NCBI RefSeq assembly: GCF_003434305.1
Contig: NZ_QKKX01000083.1
Coordinates: 1 to 48,228 of the forward strand
Length of the DNA stretch: 48,228 nucleotides
Reading direction: 5' to 3'
DNA from: Micromonospora sp. MW-13
Lineage (GTDB): Bacteria; Actinomycetota; Actinomycetes; Mycobacteriales; Micromonosporaceae
Shown: in pieces, positions 32,270 to 41,026 of the stretch
How positions within the stretch are numbered: the first letter of the stretch is position 1
Layout: every line of letters begins with the position of its first letter
Made by a program: the position numbers and the translations under genes
The notes under the pieces: model-generated
Databases searched by the model: none
What the model was told of the DNA's origin: nothing
What the model saw: only the letters and a program-made list of their open reading frames with translations

Positions 32270-34372
32270 ATGGGTCTACTTGGCACGTCCGCGAACCTCC
32301 CCCACGACCAGTTACTGCGCGTCAACACGGTCGCCGACCTGGCCGCCCTCACCCCCGCCGCGCTGACGGCCCGCACGCTCGTGCGGGTCGCCGGCTACCG
32401 CACCCCCGGCGACGGCGGCGGCAGCCTGCTGCGCTGGGACCCCACCAGCACCGCCGCCGGCAACGGCGGCACCGTGCACGACCCGTACCCGGCCGGGCGC
32501 GGCAACCGGCGCGGCCGGTGGCTGGCCGTGCACGACGGGATCGGCGACTTCCGGATGTTCGGCGTCTTCGGCCGCGACACCCCCGCCGACGCCGCGCTCG
32601 ACGCGATGGTGACCGACCCGGCGATCCACCGCGTCGAGGCCCACACCGACCTGCGCTTCGTCAAGCGGCACACCTTCGGCCGTAGCGACGTCGAGCTGGA
32701 CTTCGGTGGGCACACCGTGCACACCGACGGCATCGAGCGCAACACCCACGACAACCCGTTCGGCGCGGTGCTCTACTTCCGGGGCGCCACCACCGACACG
32801 GTGATCACCCACACCCTCACCGAGACCGTCCCCGAGCTGACCGACGTGTTCCAGGTGCCGGACTCGGGGAGGTTCGCCGTCGGCCAGTGGTGGACCGCCA
32901 CCAGCAACGCCCTGACCGGCGCCGACGAGCGCGAGCTGCAGAAGATGGTCCAGGTCACCCAGATCGTCGACCGCACGCACATCCGGGTCGGCTACCTCAA
33001 CGGCTGGGCCCTGGAGCCCGGCCGCACGATCACCTGGCGGCGGGTCGAACCGGTCCGCCGCGCCCACGTACGCAACATGGTCTTCCTCGGCCACGTCGCC
33101 TTCACCGGCGAGTACCCCGGCTCCGGGCCGGACGACCGCGAGTACAGCGGCTCCCACCCGGTCGCCTACGAGTACGCGGTGCGCTGCGACGTCTCCGGCA
33201 TCGACGCCACCGGCACCTGGTGGCCGGTGATCATGCGGCGCTGGTGCACCCACTTCACCACCGCGAACTGCACCCTGAAGAACCCGCCGACCGTCATGTA
33301 CGGCGGCGCCGGTTACCTCACCCAGCAGATCTACTGCCTGTACGGGCACGTCGTGGACTGCCGCAGCTCCAACGCCCGGCACCTCAACGACCTCACCGCC
33401 TCGGCGTACTGCACCGTGGAGAACTGCCACGGCGACGGCGACGACGCCGGGGGCAACCCGTTCACCACCCACGGGCAGTACGAGCACGACCTCGTCTTCA
33501 CCGGCAACTCCGGCCTGATGGACATCGCCAACAGCGGTGGCCAGTGGGGGATCAGCGCCAAGCGGATCACCGTCCGCCGGCACGTCTGCTCCTGGTTCGT
33601 CGCCGGCACCAAGATCACCGATCTGACCCTGGAGGACGTGCGGGTCATCGCCCGCTCGACCTTCGACCCGGCCGGCACGCTCCAGGTCAACGCCGACGGG
33701 GCGCAGCTTCGCGGATGCTCGGCGCGGACGCTGAGCATCGCCCAGCGCTCGGCCCGCTCGGGCCGGCCCACGACCATCACCGACTGCGACTTCGACCAGC
33801 CCGCCGGCACGGTGGTCGTGCAGACCCCGGTCAGCAACCCGGTGCACTTCGTCCGGACCACCTTCCGCGGCCTGGACGGCGCGATCCTGCGCGGCGCCGG
33901 GCCGGTGCACTTCACCGACTGCACGCTGACCGGCACCCCCGGGGCGGCACCCCTGCTGGTCGGGGCGGCCGAGGTGGTGGTGCGCGGCGGCACGCTGACC
34001 GACACCGGCATCGAACTGTCGGCCGTGCGCGACCAGCGCCTCGTCGTCGACGGCGGCGCGGTGGTCACCGGCACCAACGCCCGCCGGGCGCTGCTGACCC
34101 GGGCCGCCGGCACCGGCGCGGTCCGCGTCGAGCTGGGCGACTACCGCAGCACGGCGGCCGACGCGCAGACCGCGCACGTGCGGCTCGACACCGGGGTCAA
34201 CCGGTACCGCGCCGCCGGCGCCCGGTTCTCCGGGGGCCGGCTGACGCTCGCCGACGCGGCCTTCGGCGCCGCGTCCACCCTGCTGCACACCGGGTGCGTC
34301 GAGGAGGGGGTCGCCCGCGAGTTGCCCGTCGACTCCGCCCGGGTCAGCACCACCGACAACCTCGTTCTCTGA
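32270..34372 (+). CDS. Right-handed beta-helix protein, pectate-lyase-like, no signal peptide
   Basis: 700 aa from ATG 32270 (MGLLGTSANLPHD). Upstream in-frame codons back to 32162 are Pro/Arg-rich and not signal-like. Begins with a capping segment (TPGDGGGSLLRWDPTS, DFRMFGVFGRDTPADAALDA) of the type found before pectate-lyase-3/tailspike beta-helices, then many short strands with repeated turns (IDATGTWWPVIMRRWC, HLNDLTASAYCTVENCHGDG, GHGQYEHDLVFTGNSG-like). Strongly similar to the next gene along its whole length, so a tandem duplicate. Such folds are usually secreted polysaccharide lyases or hydrolases; lack of an export signal here is odd. Catalytic residues cannot be assigned. Confidence 0.72.
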   Translation: MGLLGTSANLPHDQLLRVNTVADLAALTPAALTARTLVRVAGYRTPGDGGGSLLRWDPTSTAAGNGGTVHDPYPAGRGNRRGRWLAVHDGIGDFRMFGVFGRDTPADAALDAMVTDPAIHRVEAHTDLRFVKRHTFGRSDVELDFGGHTVHTDGIERNTHDNPFGAVLYFRGATTDTVITHTLTETVPELTDVFQVPDSGRFAVGQWWTATSNALTGADERELQKMVQVTQIVDRTHIRVGYLNGWALEPGRTITWRRVEPVRRAHVRNMVFLGHVAFTGEYPGSGPDDREYSGSHPVAYEYAVRCDVSGIDATGTWWPVIMRRWCTHFTTANCTLKNPPTVMYGGAGYLTQQIYCLYGHVVDCRSSNARHLNDLTASAYCTVENCHGDGDDAGGNPFTTHGQYEHDLVFTGNSGLMDIANSGGQWGISAKRITVRRHVCSWFVAGTKITDLTLEDVRVIARSTFDPAGTLQVNADGAQLRGCSARTLSIAQRSARSGRPTTITDCDFDQPAGTVVVQTPVSNPVHFVRTTFRGLDGAILRGAGPVHFTDCTLTGTPGAAPLLVGAAEVVVRGGTLTDTGIELSAVRDQRLVVDGGAVVTGTNARRALLTRAAGTGAVRVELGDYRSTAADAQTAHVRLDTGVNRYRAAGARFSGGRLTLADAAFGAASTLLHTGCVEEGVARELPVDSARVSTTDNLVL

Positions 34373-34403
34373 CCGCCCGGCCCTGGAAGAGGAGACACCC
34401 CCC

Positions 34404-36581
34404 ATGGACCGCTCCGAACCGACCTCCCGCCGCACGCTGCTGCGCGCCTCCGGGCTCGGCGGGCTCGCGCTGGCCGGCACCGCTCTCGCCCTGGCCCCCG
34501 GCACCGCCGCGTCCGCCGCCCCCGAGCCAGACACCGCGGCGCAGCCGCTCGCCCCCGGCCGGGACGCGGTGCTGCACGTCGGCACCGTCGCCGCCCTGCT
34601 CGGCGTGCCGACCAACACCCTGCGCGCCGGGCAGGTCGTGCACGTCGACGGCTACCACGCCGCCGGCGACGGCGCCGCCCGCATGCTCCGCTGGGACCCG
34701 GCCAGCACCGCTCCCGGCAACGGCGGCACCGTGCTCGCCCCCGACGGCGACCGGCCCGGCCGCTGGCTGCACCTGCACGACGGCGTGGTGGAGTTCCGGC
34801 ACTTCGGCATCTTCGACGCGAGGACCCCCGCCGACGCCGCACTCGACGCGATGGTCGCCGACCCGGCGATCCACCGCATCGAGGCCCACTCCGACCTGCA
34901 CTTCGTCAAGCGGCACACGTTCACCCGCAGCGACCTGGTGCTGGACTTCGGCGGGCACACCATGTCCACCGACGGCATCGCCGACGCCGGCCGCGACGAC
35001 CCGTTCGCCGCCGTGCTGTTCTTCCGCGGCAAGGTCACCGACGACGTGCGTACCCACACCCTGACCGAGGTGGTGCAGGAGGGCTGGGACTCGTTCCAGG
35101 TCGCCGACTCCGGCGCGTTCACCGTCGGCCAGTGGTACGCCGTGGAGGTCAACCGGCTCGCCGGCGGCTGGGAGCGGGAGCTGCAGAAGCTCGTCCAGGT
35201 CACCCAGATCGTCGACGGCACGCACATCCGGGTCAACTACAAGAACGGCTGGGAGCTGGCCGCCGGACGCGTCCTCACCTGGACCCGGGTCGAGCCGGTC
35301 AGTCGGGTGCACGTGCGCAACCTGGTCTTCACCGGCAACGGCGCCGACCAGTACACCGGCTCCCACCCGATCGCCTACGAGTACGCGGTGCACTGCGACG
35401 TCGCCGACGTCGACGCCACCGGCACCTTCTGGCCGGTGATCATGCGGCGCTGGTGCACGTACTTCCACACCGCCCGGTGCACCCTGACGAACCCGACCTC
35501 GGTGACCTGGGGCGGCGCGGGCTACCTCACCCAGCAGATCTACTGCCTGTACGGGCACGTCGAGGACTGCCGGACCTCCAATGCCCGGCACCTCAACGAC
35601 TGGACCGCCTCGGCGTACGGTTACGTCACCAACTGCCACGGCGACGGCGACGACCAGGGCCCGTTCGTCACCCACGGGCAGTACGAACACGACCTCGTCT
35701 ACACCGGCAACTCCGGGCTGATGACCTTCGCCAACTCCGGCGCGGCGTGGGGCTCCGCGGCCAAGCGGATCACCGTACGCAAGCACGTCTGCTCCTGGTT
35801 CGTGGCCCGGGTGAAGGTCACCGACCTGACCCTGGAGGACGTCCAGGTGATCCGCAAGGCCGGCCTGGCCGGCTCCGGGATGATCTGGGTCAACGCCGAC
35901 GGCGTGCAGCTCCGCGGCTGCTCGGCCGACGACACATTGATCATTTCCCAGCAGTCCACCCGCTCCGGGCGGCCGAACGTCATCGAGGGCTGCTCCTTCA
36001 CCCTCGCCACCGCCGGCACGGAGGTGGTGCAGGCCAGCGTCACCACGCCGGTGCACCTGGTCCGCACCACCGTCCGCGGGGTCAACGGGCACGCGTTCAA
36101 CGGCACCGGCCCGCTGCACCTGACCGACGTGACGCTGCTCGGCGCCCCCGGCGCCGCCCCGGTCACCGTGAAGTCCGCCGACGTGCGCGTCGACGGCGGC
36201 ACCCTCACCGACACCGGCATCCGCCTTGCCGGGGCCGCCGACCAGCGGATCAGCATCGGCGGCGGGGCCGTGCTCAGCGGGACGAACGCGGCGAGGGCGC
36301 TGCTGTCGCGCGCCGGGACCGCCGGTGTCGTGCGGTGGGAGCTGGGCGGCTACCTCAGCTCCACCGCCGACGCCGGCACCGCCCACGTCAGCGTCGACGC
36401 CGGCACCAACCGGTACTCGGCCGTCGGCGCCCAGTTCACCGGCGGGAAGCTGCGGCTGGCCGACGGGGGCTTCGGGGCGGGGTCGTACCTGCACCACACC
36501 GGGTGCGTCGAGGAGGGCGTGGCCCGGGAACTGCCCGCCGCCTCACCCCGGGTGCGCGACGCCGGGAACCTGACGGTCTGA
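34404..36581 (+). CDS. Tat-exported right-handed beta-helix protein, pectate-lyase-like
   Basis: 725 aa. The N-terminus has a twin-arginine signal (SRRTLLRASGLGGLALAG, Ala-rich to AASAA near residue 37), so it is folded in the cytoplasm and exported. The rest parallels the preceding protein: AGDGAARMLRWDPAS, HFGIFDARTPADAALDAMVA, DATGTFWPVIMRRWCTYFH, GGAGYLTQQIYCLYGHVEDC, THGQYEHDLVYTGNSGLM. Probably binds or cleaves an extracellular polysaccharide and provides the substrate for the importer encoded downstream. GAGGAG at 34389 serves as RBS. Family assignment is by fold-like repetition, not by an active-site match. Confidence 0.78.
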   Translation: MDRSEPTSRRTLLRASGLGGLALAGTALALAPGTAASAAPEPDTAAQPLAPGRDAVLHVGTVAALLGVPTNTLRAGQVVHVDGYHAAGDGAARMLRWDPASTAPGNGGTVLAPDGDRPGRWLHLHDGVVEFRHFGIFDARTPADAALDAMVADPAIHRIEAHSDLHFVKRHTFTRSDLVLDFGGHTMSTDGIADAGRDDPFAAVLFFRGKVTDDVRTHTLTEVVQEGWDSFQVADSGAFTVGQWYAVEVNRLAGGWERELQKLVQVTQIVDGTHIRVNYKNGWELAAGRVLTWTRVEPVSRVHVRNLVFTGNGADQYTGSHPIAYEYAVHCDVADVDATGTFWPVIMRRWCTYFHTARCTLTNPTSVTWGGAGYLTQQIYCLYGHVEDCRTSNARHLNDWTASAYGYVTNCHGDGDDQGPFVTHGQYEHDLVYTGNSGLMTFANSGAAWGSAAKRITVRKHVCSWFVARVKVTDLTLEDVQVIRKAGLAGSGMIWVNADGVQLRGCSADDTLIISQQSTRSGRPNVIEGCSFTLATAGTEVVQASVTTPVHLVRTTVRGVNGHAFNGTGPLHLTDVTLLGAPGAAPVTVKSADVRVDGGTLTDTGIRLAGAADQRISIGGGAVLSGTNAARALLSRAGTAGVVRWELGGYLSSTADAGTAHVSVDAGTNRYSAVGAQFTGGKLRLADGGFGAGSYLHHTGCVEEGVARELPAASPRVRDAGNLTV

Positions 36582-36612
36582 CCACGCAGCGGCGAGAGGA
36601 AGCGAGGAACAG

Positions 36613-37875
36613 GTGGAACAGCAGGACCGGCCGGTGACGGTGGCGCTGGTGGGTGCCGGCAACCGGGGCCAGACGTACGCCCGGTGGGTGGCCGCCAACC
36701 CCGGTCGTGCCCGCCTCGTCGCGGTTGCCGACCCCCGCCCCCACCAGCGCGGGCTGATCACCGCCGCCCACCCCGGCGCGGCGGCGTACGCCGACTGGCG
36801 CGACCTCCTCGCGGCGGACGTGCCGGCCGACGCGGTCGTCGTGGCCACCCAGGACCGGATGCACGTGCAGCCGGCCGTGGAGTTCGCCAAGGCCGGCCGG
36901 CACCTGCTGGTGGAGAAGCCGCTCGCCCCGACCGCCGAGCAGTGCCGCGAGATCGTCGACGCGGTACGCGCCACCGGCGTGCTGTTCGCCGTCTGCCACG
37001 TGCTGCGGTACACCCCCTACACCGACCTGGTGAAGCGGGTGGTGGACAGCGGGGTGCTGGGCGAGATCGTCAGCGTCCAGCACCTCGAACCGGTCGGCTG
37101 GTGGCACTACGCCCACTCCTACGTGCGGGGGCCGTGGCGGCGGGAGGACCTGGCCACCCCGATGCTGCTGGCCAAGTCCAGCCACGACCTGGACTGGATC
37201 GGCTACGTCACCGGCCGGCGCGTCGAGCGGGTGGCCAGCTTCGGCGGCCTGCGCCACTTCCGGCCCGGCCAGGCCCCGGCCGGGGCCGCGCAGCGGTGCC
37301 TGGACTGCCCGGCCGAGCCGGGCTGCCCGTACTCGGCGCCGAAGCTGTACCTGCCGGTGCTGCGCGAACACGGGCCGATCTGGCCGGTCAGCGTGGTCAC
37401 CGACGGCACCGACGAGGCCGCGCTGGTCGAGGCGCTGCGCACCGGCCCGTACGGGCGCTGCGTCTACGCCGGCGACAACGACGTCGTCGACCACCAGGTG
37501 GTGGCGATGGAACTGACCGGCGGCGTCACCGCCACCTTCACCATGGCCGCCTTCACCGAACAGACCCACCGCCAGACCCAACTGTTCGGCACCCACGGCT
37601 CGCTGTCCGGCGACGGCGAGCGGGTCCGGGTGCACGACTTCCGCACCGACCGGATCGAGACCCTCGACGCCGGCACGGTCGGCGGATCCACCGCCGCCGA
37701 CGACCACGGCGGCGGCGACACCGGGCTGATGGACGCCTTCGTCCGGGCCGTCGCCACCGGTGACGGCCGGCACATCCGGTCCGGACTGGACGAGACCCTC
37801 GCCAGCCACCTCGCGGTCTTCGCCGCCGAGGCGGCCCGGCACACCGGCACGGTCGTCACCGTGCCCGCGCAGTGA
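36613..37875 (+). CDS. Gfo/Idh/MocA-family oxidoreductase
   Basis: 420 aa from GTG 36613 (GAGGAAGCGAGG before it). N-terminal Rossmann VTVALVGAGNRGQTYARWVA, catalytic-region LLVEKPLAPT (the conserved EKP lysine) and the C-terminal domain with KSSHDLDWIGYVTG. Acts as NAD(P)-dependent sugar or sugar-acid dehydrogenase/epimerising oxidoreductase. An unusual Cys cluster, CLDCPAEPGCPYSA, lies near residue 235 and could bind a metal. It sits between the beta-helix genes and the sugar importer, so its substrate is probably the imported sugar. Its end overlaps an alternative start of the next gene by a few bases. Confidence 0.88.
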   Translation: MEQQDRPVTVALVGAGNRGQTYARWVAANPGRARLVAVADPRPHQRGLITAAHPGAAAYADWRDLLAADVPADAVVVATQDRMHVQPAVEFAKAGRHLLVEKPLAPTAEQCREIVDAVRATGVLFAVCHVLRYTPYTDLVKRVVDSGVLGEIVSVQHLEPVGWWHYAHSYVRGPWRREDLATPMLLAKSSHDLDWIGYVTGRRVERVASFGGLRHFRPGQAPAGAAQRCLDCPAEPGCPYSAPKLYLPVLREHGPIWPVSVVTDGTDEAALVEALRTGPYGRCVYAGDNDVVDHQVVAMELTGGVTATFTMAAFTEQTHRQTQLFGTHGSLSGDGERVRVHDFRTDRIETLDAGTVGGSTAADDHGGGDTGLMDAFVRAVATGDGRHIRSGLDETLASHLAVFAAEAARHTGTVVTVPAQ

Positions 37876-37898
37876 ACCACTCAGAGAGGAACGGATAC

Positions 37899-39134
37899 AT
37901 GCGAGTTCGCAGGTTCGCGCCGGTCGCGGTCGCCGCGCTGGCGGCCGGGCTGCTCACCGCGTGCGGCGGCGGGTCCGACGCCGGCGACGACAAGCAGACC
38001 GTCACGATGTGGATCTACCCGGTGATCCCCGACGAGGCCACCCACCGGGGCTTCTGGGACAAGCAGGTCACCGCCTTCAAGGCGGACCACCCGAACACCG
38101 ACGTCAAGGTCGAGATCTTCCCGTGGGCCAAGCGGGAGGAGTCGCTGACCACGGCGATCGCCGGCGGCAAGGGCCCGGACGTGGTCTACCTGATCCCCGA
38201 CCAGCTCGGCAAGTTCGGCAAGATGATCGAGCCCGTGGACGAGTACCTGCCGGCCGACGCGAAGGCCGACTACCTGGACAACCTCCGCGAGGCCGTCACC
38301 CAGGACGGCAAGATGCTCGGCGCGCCGATCCTGACCAGCACCAACCCGCTGATGTGCAACGCCAAGGTGTTCGCCGCCGCCGGGGTGAGCGAGTACCCGA
38401 AGACCTGGGCGGACCTGCTCGCCCTCGCACCGACGTTCAAGGCCAAGGGCTTCGACGTGACCAACTACTACGCCGACCCGACCGCCACCCTGAACCAGTC
38501 CTTCTACCCGCTGCTGTGGCAGGCCGGCGGGGACGTGTTCGGCACCGACGGCAAGTCGGTGGCGTTCGACGGCCCCGAAGGCGTCCGGGCGCTGACCTTC
38601 CTCAAGCAGCTCGCCGACGGCGGTTTCGTGGAGAAGGACCTGCTCACCAGCATCCCCGCGTTCGAGCAGACCAACGTCGCCAAGAACAAGGTCGCCTGCA
38701 CCTGGCAGCACGTCCCGGCCGACGTGGAGACGTTCTGGGGCAAGGAGAACATCAAGATCTTCCCGCCGCTGTCCGACGTCAAGAGCGTCGGCTACGGCGC
38801 GGTGGGCAGCCTGGCGATGCTCAAGGGCAGCAAGGCCAAGAAGGCCGCCGGTGAGTGGATCAGCTTCGCCACCCAGCCGTCGGTGGCCACCGCGTACGAC
38901 ACGGCGGGCGGCTACTTCTCCACCAAGAAGTCCGCCGGCTCGCTCTACGCCCAGGACCCGGTCAACAGCGAGATGGAGAAGACCCTGCCGAGCATGACGG
39001 TCGGGTCGCTGAACGAATCCAGCCGCGAGGTGATGGGGGTCCTGGCCCCCGAGATCCAGGCCGCGCTGATCGGCAAGAAGACCCCTGAGCAGGCTCTCGC
39101 CGACGCGGCCAAGGCCGCCGACGCGCTGCTCTGA
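37899..39134 (+). CDS. Sugar-type ABC importer, extracellular solute-binding lipoprotein
   Basis: 411 aa from ATG 37899 (GAGAGGAAC upstream). Lipoprotein signal with lipobox LLTAC-GGG near residue 23. Mature part is a family 1 binding protein (VTMWIYPVIPDEATHRGFWD, AIAGGKGPDVVYLIPDQLGK, PILTSTNPLMCNAKVFAAAG, DGGFVEKDLLTSIPAFEQTN). Delivers an oligo- or monosaccharide to the two permeases that follow. Longer intercistronic hairpins separate it from the permeases, likely allowing excess binding protein. Substrate not readable from sequence. Confidence 0.92.
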   Translation: MRVRRFAPVAVAALAAGLLTACGGGSDAGDDKQTVTMWIYPVIPDEATHRGFWDKQVTAFKADHPNTDVKVEIFPWAKREESLTTAIAGGKGPDVVYLIPDQLGKFGKMIEPVDEYLPADAKADYLDNLREAVTQDGKMLGAPILTSTNPLMCNAKVFAAAGVSEYPKTWADLLALAPTFKAKGFDVTNYYADPTATLNQSFYPLLWQAGGDVFGTDGKSVAFDGPEGVRALTFLKQLADGGFVEKDLLTSIPAFEQTNVAKNKVACTWQHVPADVETFWGKENIKIFPPLSDVKSVGYGAVGSLAMLKGSKAKKAAGEWISFATQPSVATAYDTAGGYFSTKKSAGSLYAQDPVNSEMEKTLPSMTVGSLNESSREVMGVLAPEIQAALIGKKTPEQALADAAKAADALL

Positions 39135-39142
39135 CGCACGCC

Positions 39143-39203
39143 GGCCTGCCGTCGCGACCCGGCGGCGGGCCAGGCACCCCCAGCGCCGGCCCAGGGCCGG
39201 TGC
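39143..39203 (+). terminator. Two intercistronic hairpins, likely partial terminator or mRNA stabiliser
   Basis: GGCCTGCCG (39143-39151) pairs with CGGCGGGCC (39163-39171; one wobble) and GCGCCGGCCC (39183-39192) with GGGCCGGTGC (39194-39203; one wobble). They lie between the binding-protein gene and the permeases, a position where such stems raise the level of binding-protein mRNA. Confidence 0.45.
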
Positions 39204-39227
39204 CGAACCTGCGAAGAGGATGGCGAG

Positions 39228-40130
39228 ATGGCCGTATCAGCTCAGTTGCCGGCCCGGCGGGCCCGGCGGGTGATCGCCCGGCGCGAGGCGCGATGGGGTC
39301 TGCTCTTCGTCCTCCCCGCGTTCCTGCTGTTCCTGGCGTTCCGTTTCGGCCCGGCGATCGCCGGGCTGGTGCTCGGGTTCATGGAGTACACGATCGGCGG
39401 CGACGCCGAGTGGACCGGCCTGGACAACGCCCGCCGGCTGGCCGACGACCCGGTGTTCTGGCAGTCGCTGCGGGTCACCGTCGTCTACACCGTGCTGTAC
39501 GTGCCGCTGACCGTGGCCGCGTCGGTCGGGCTGGCGCTGCTGGTGCGGCGCGGCTTCCGCGGGGTGGGCTTCTTCCGGTCGGTGTTCTTCCTGCCGGTGG
39601 TCACCAGCCTGGTGCTGGTCGCCACGATCTTCTCCTGGGTGTTCTCCTCCGCCGGCCCCTGGTCGCGGATCCTCGGCTGGCTCGGCCTGCCCGACGACTC
39701 GTGGCTCGCCTCCAGCACGCTGGTGCTGCCGGCGCTCGCGCTGGTCGGGGTCTGGTCGCACTTCGGGTACGGCATGCTGATCGTGCTGGCCCGGCTCCAG
39801 GACCTGCCCCGCGAGCAGGAGGAGGCGGCCCTCACCGACGGCGCCGGCCCCTGGCAGCGGTTCCGGTGGATCGTGCTGCCGCAGCTCAAGCCGGTGCTGT
39901 TCTTCCTGCTGGTGATCGAGACCACCGCCTCGTTCCAGGTCTTCGATCTGGTGTACGCGATGACCGGCGGCGGCCCGGCCCGGGCCAGCTACACCCTCGT
40001 CATGGCCCTGTACGACCAGGGATTCAAGTACTTCGACCTCGGCTACGCCAGCGCGATCGGGGCGGCCCTGTTCGCGATGACGCTGGTCGTCGCCCTGATC
40101 CAGCGGCTGGCCCTCGGGAGAGACAAGTGA
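39228..40130 (+). CDS. Sugar ABC importer permease (MalF type)
   Basis: 300 aa from ATG 39228. Six membrane helices; the first is LLFVLPAFLLFLAFRFGPAI. The ATPase-coupling EAA loop is present as EEAALTDGAGPWQRFRWIVL followed by PQLKP near residue 205. Pairs with the next permease (GTGA overlap) and the upstream lipoprotein. No ATPase gene is in the cluster; in actinomycetes a shared MsiK-type ATPase normally powers these carbohydrate importers. Confidence 0.92.
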   Translation: MAVSAQLPARRARRVIARREARWGLLFVLPAFLLFLAFRFGPAIAGLVLGFMEYTIGGDAEWTGLDNARRLADDPVFWQSLRVTVVYTVLYVPLTVAASVGLALLVRRGFRGVGFFRSVFFLPVVTSLVLVATIFSWVFSSAGPWSRILGWLGLPDDSWLASSTLVLPALALVGVWSHFGYGMLIVLARLQDLPREQEEAALTDGAGPWQRFRWIVLPQLKPVLFFLLVIETTASFQVFDLVYAMTGGGPARASYTLVMALYDQGFKYFDLGYASAIGAALFAMTLVVALIQRLALGRDK

Positions 40131-41026
40131 CCACCACGACCACCGCCCCCACGTCCGCGCCCAGCACGCCACCCCCGCCGACGAGGCGGCGGCGGTCGTA
40201 CCGGGCGTTGCAGCCGGGACCGGGCGGCACCGTGCTGCGCTACGTGCTACTCACCGTGGCCAGCGTGGTCACGCTGTTCCCGTTCTACGCGATGGTGGTG
40301 CTGAGCCTCAAGCCCGCCGCCGCCGTCGAGTTCCCCGGCAGCCTGCTGCCCTGGCCGGTGAACCTCGACGCGTACGCGACGGTGCTCGACTCGCGGAGCA
40401 TCCTGCGCTGGCTGCTGAACACCACCATCTACTCGGTGGTCAGCGTCGTGGCGGTGCTGGCGCTCGCCGCGATGGCCGGGTACGCGTTCGCGAAGAAGCG
40501 CTTCCCCGGCCGGGAGACGATGTTCTGGTCGTTCCTGGCGATGGTGATGGTGCCGTACCACGTCACCCTCATCCCCACCTTCATCCTGATTGCGAAGGTC
40601 GGCGGGGTGGACACCTACTGGGGGTTGATCCTGCCGACCCTGGCCAACGCGCAGGCGGTGTTCCTGATGCGGCAGTTCATCCAGGGCCTGCCCGACGAGT
40701 TGTTCGAGGCGGCGAAGATCGACGGCGCGTCGGAGTGGCGGATGTTCGTGCGGATCGTGCTGCCGCTGTGCAAGCCGATCCTGGCCACCCTCGGCGTGTT
40801 CGTCTTCCTGTGGCACTGGAACGACCTGCTCTGGCCGCTGATCATCGGGCAGAGCGGGGACATGCGCACGCTCACCGTCGGCATCGCCTCCCTCCAGCAG
40901 GAGCAGGTGCCGCTCAATGTCATGCTCGCCGGCTCGGTCGTCGCGTTCGTGCCGATCTTCGCCGCGTACCTCGTCGGCCAGCGGTACTTCACCGAGGGCG
41001 TCACGATGTCCGGAATCAAGGGATGA
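40127..41026 (+). CDS. Sugar ABC importer permease (MalG type)
   Basis: 299 aa from GTG 40127 overlapping the previous TGA. The Thr/Pro-rich N-terminus (about 35 residues) is cytoplasmic. Six helices; EAA loop FEAAKIDGASEWRMFVRIVL near residue 190 and the closing YFTEGVTMSGIKG motif typical of MalG-like permeases. With the 39228 product it forms the translocation pore for the sugar bound by the lipoprotein. Its stop overlaps the epimerase ATG. Confidence 0.92.
   Translation: MTTTTTAPTSAPSTPPPPTRRRRSYRALQPGPGGTVLRYVLLTVASVVTLFPFYAMVVLSLKPAAAVEFPGSLLPWPVNLDAYATVLDSRSILRWLLNTTIYSVVSVVAVLALAAMAGYAFAKKRFPGRETMFWSFLAMVMVPYHVTLIPTFILIAKVGGVDTYWGLILPTLANAQAVFLMRQFIQGLPDELFEAAKIDGASEWRMFVRIVLPLCKPILATLGVFVFLWHWNDLLWPLIIGQSGDMRTLTVGIASLQQEQVPLNVMLAGSVVAFVPIFAAYLVGQRYFTEGVTMSGIKG

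Noticed and set aside
32312..36497. Large minus-strand ORFs (over 700 codons) antisense to the beta-helix genes
   Set aside because: Composition is Val/Gly/Asp/Arg-biased without any domain; typical antisense shadow of GC-rich coding DNA.
39228..41026. Missing ATPase as sign of a broken sugar importer
   Set aside because: Actinomycete carbohydrate importers commonly share a distant MsiK-type ATPase, so absence here is normal.
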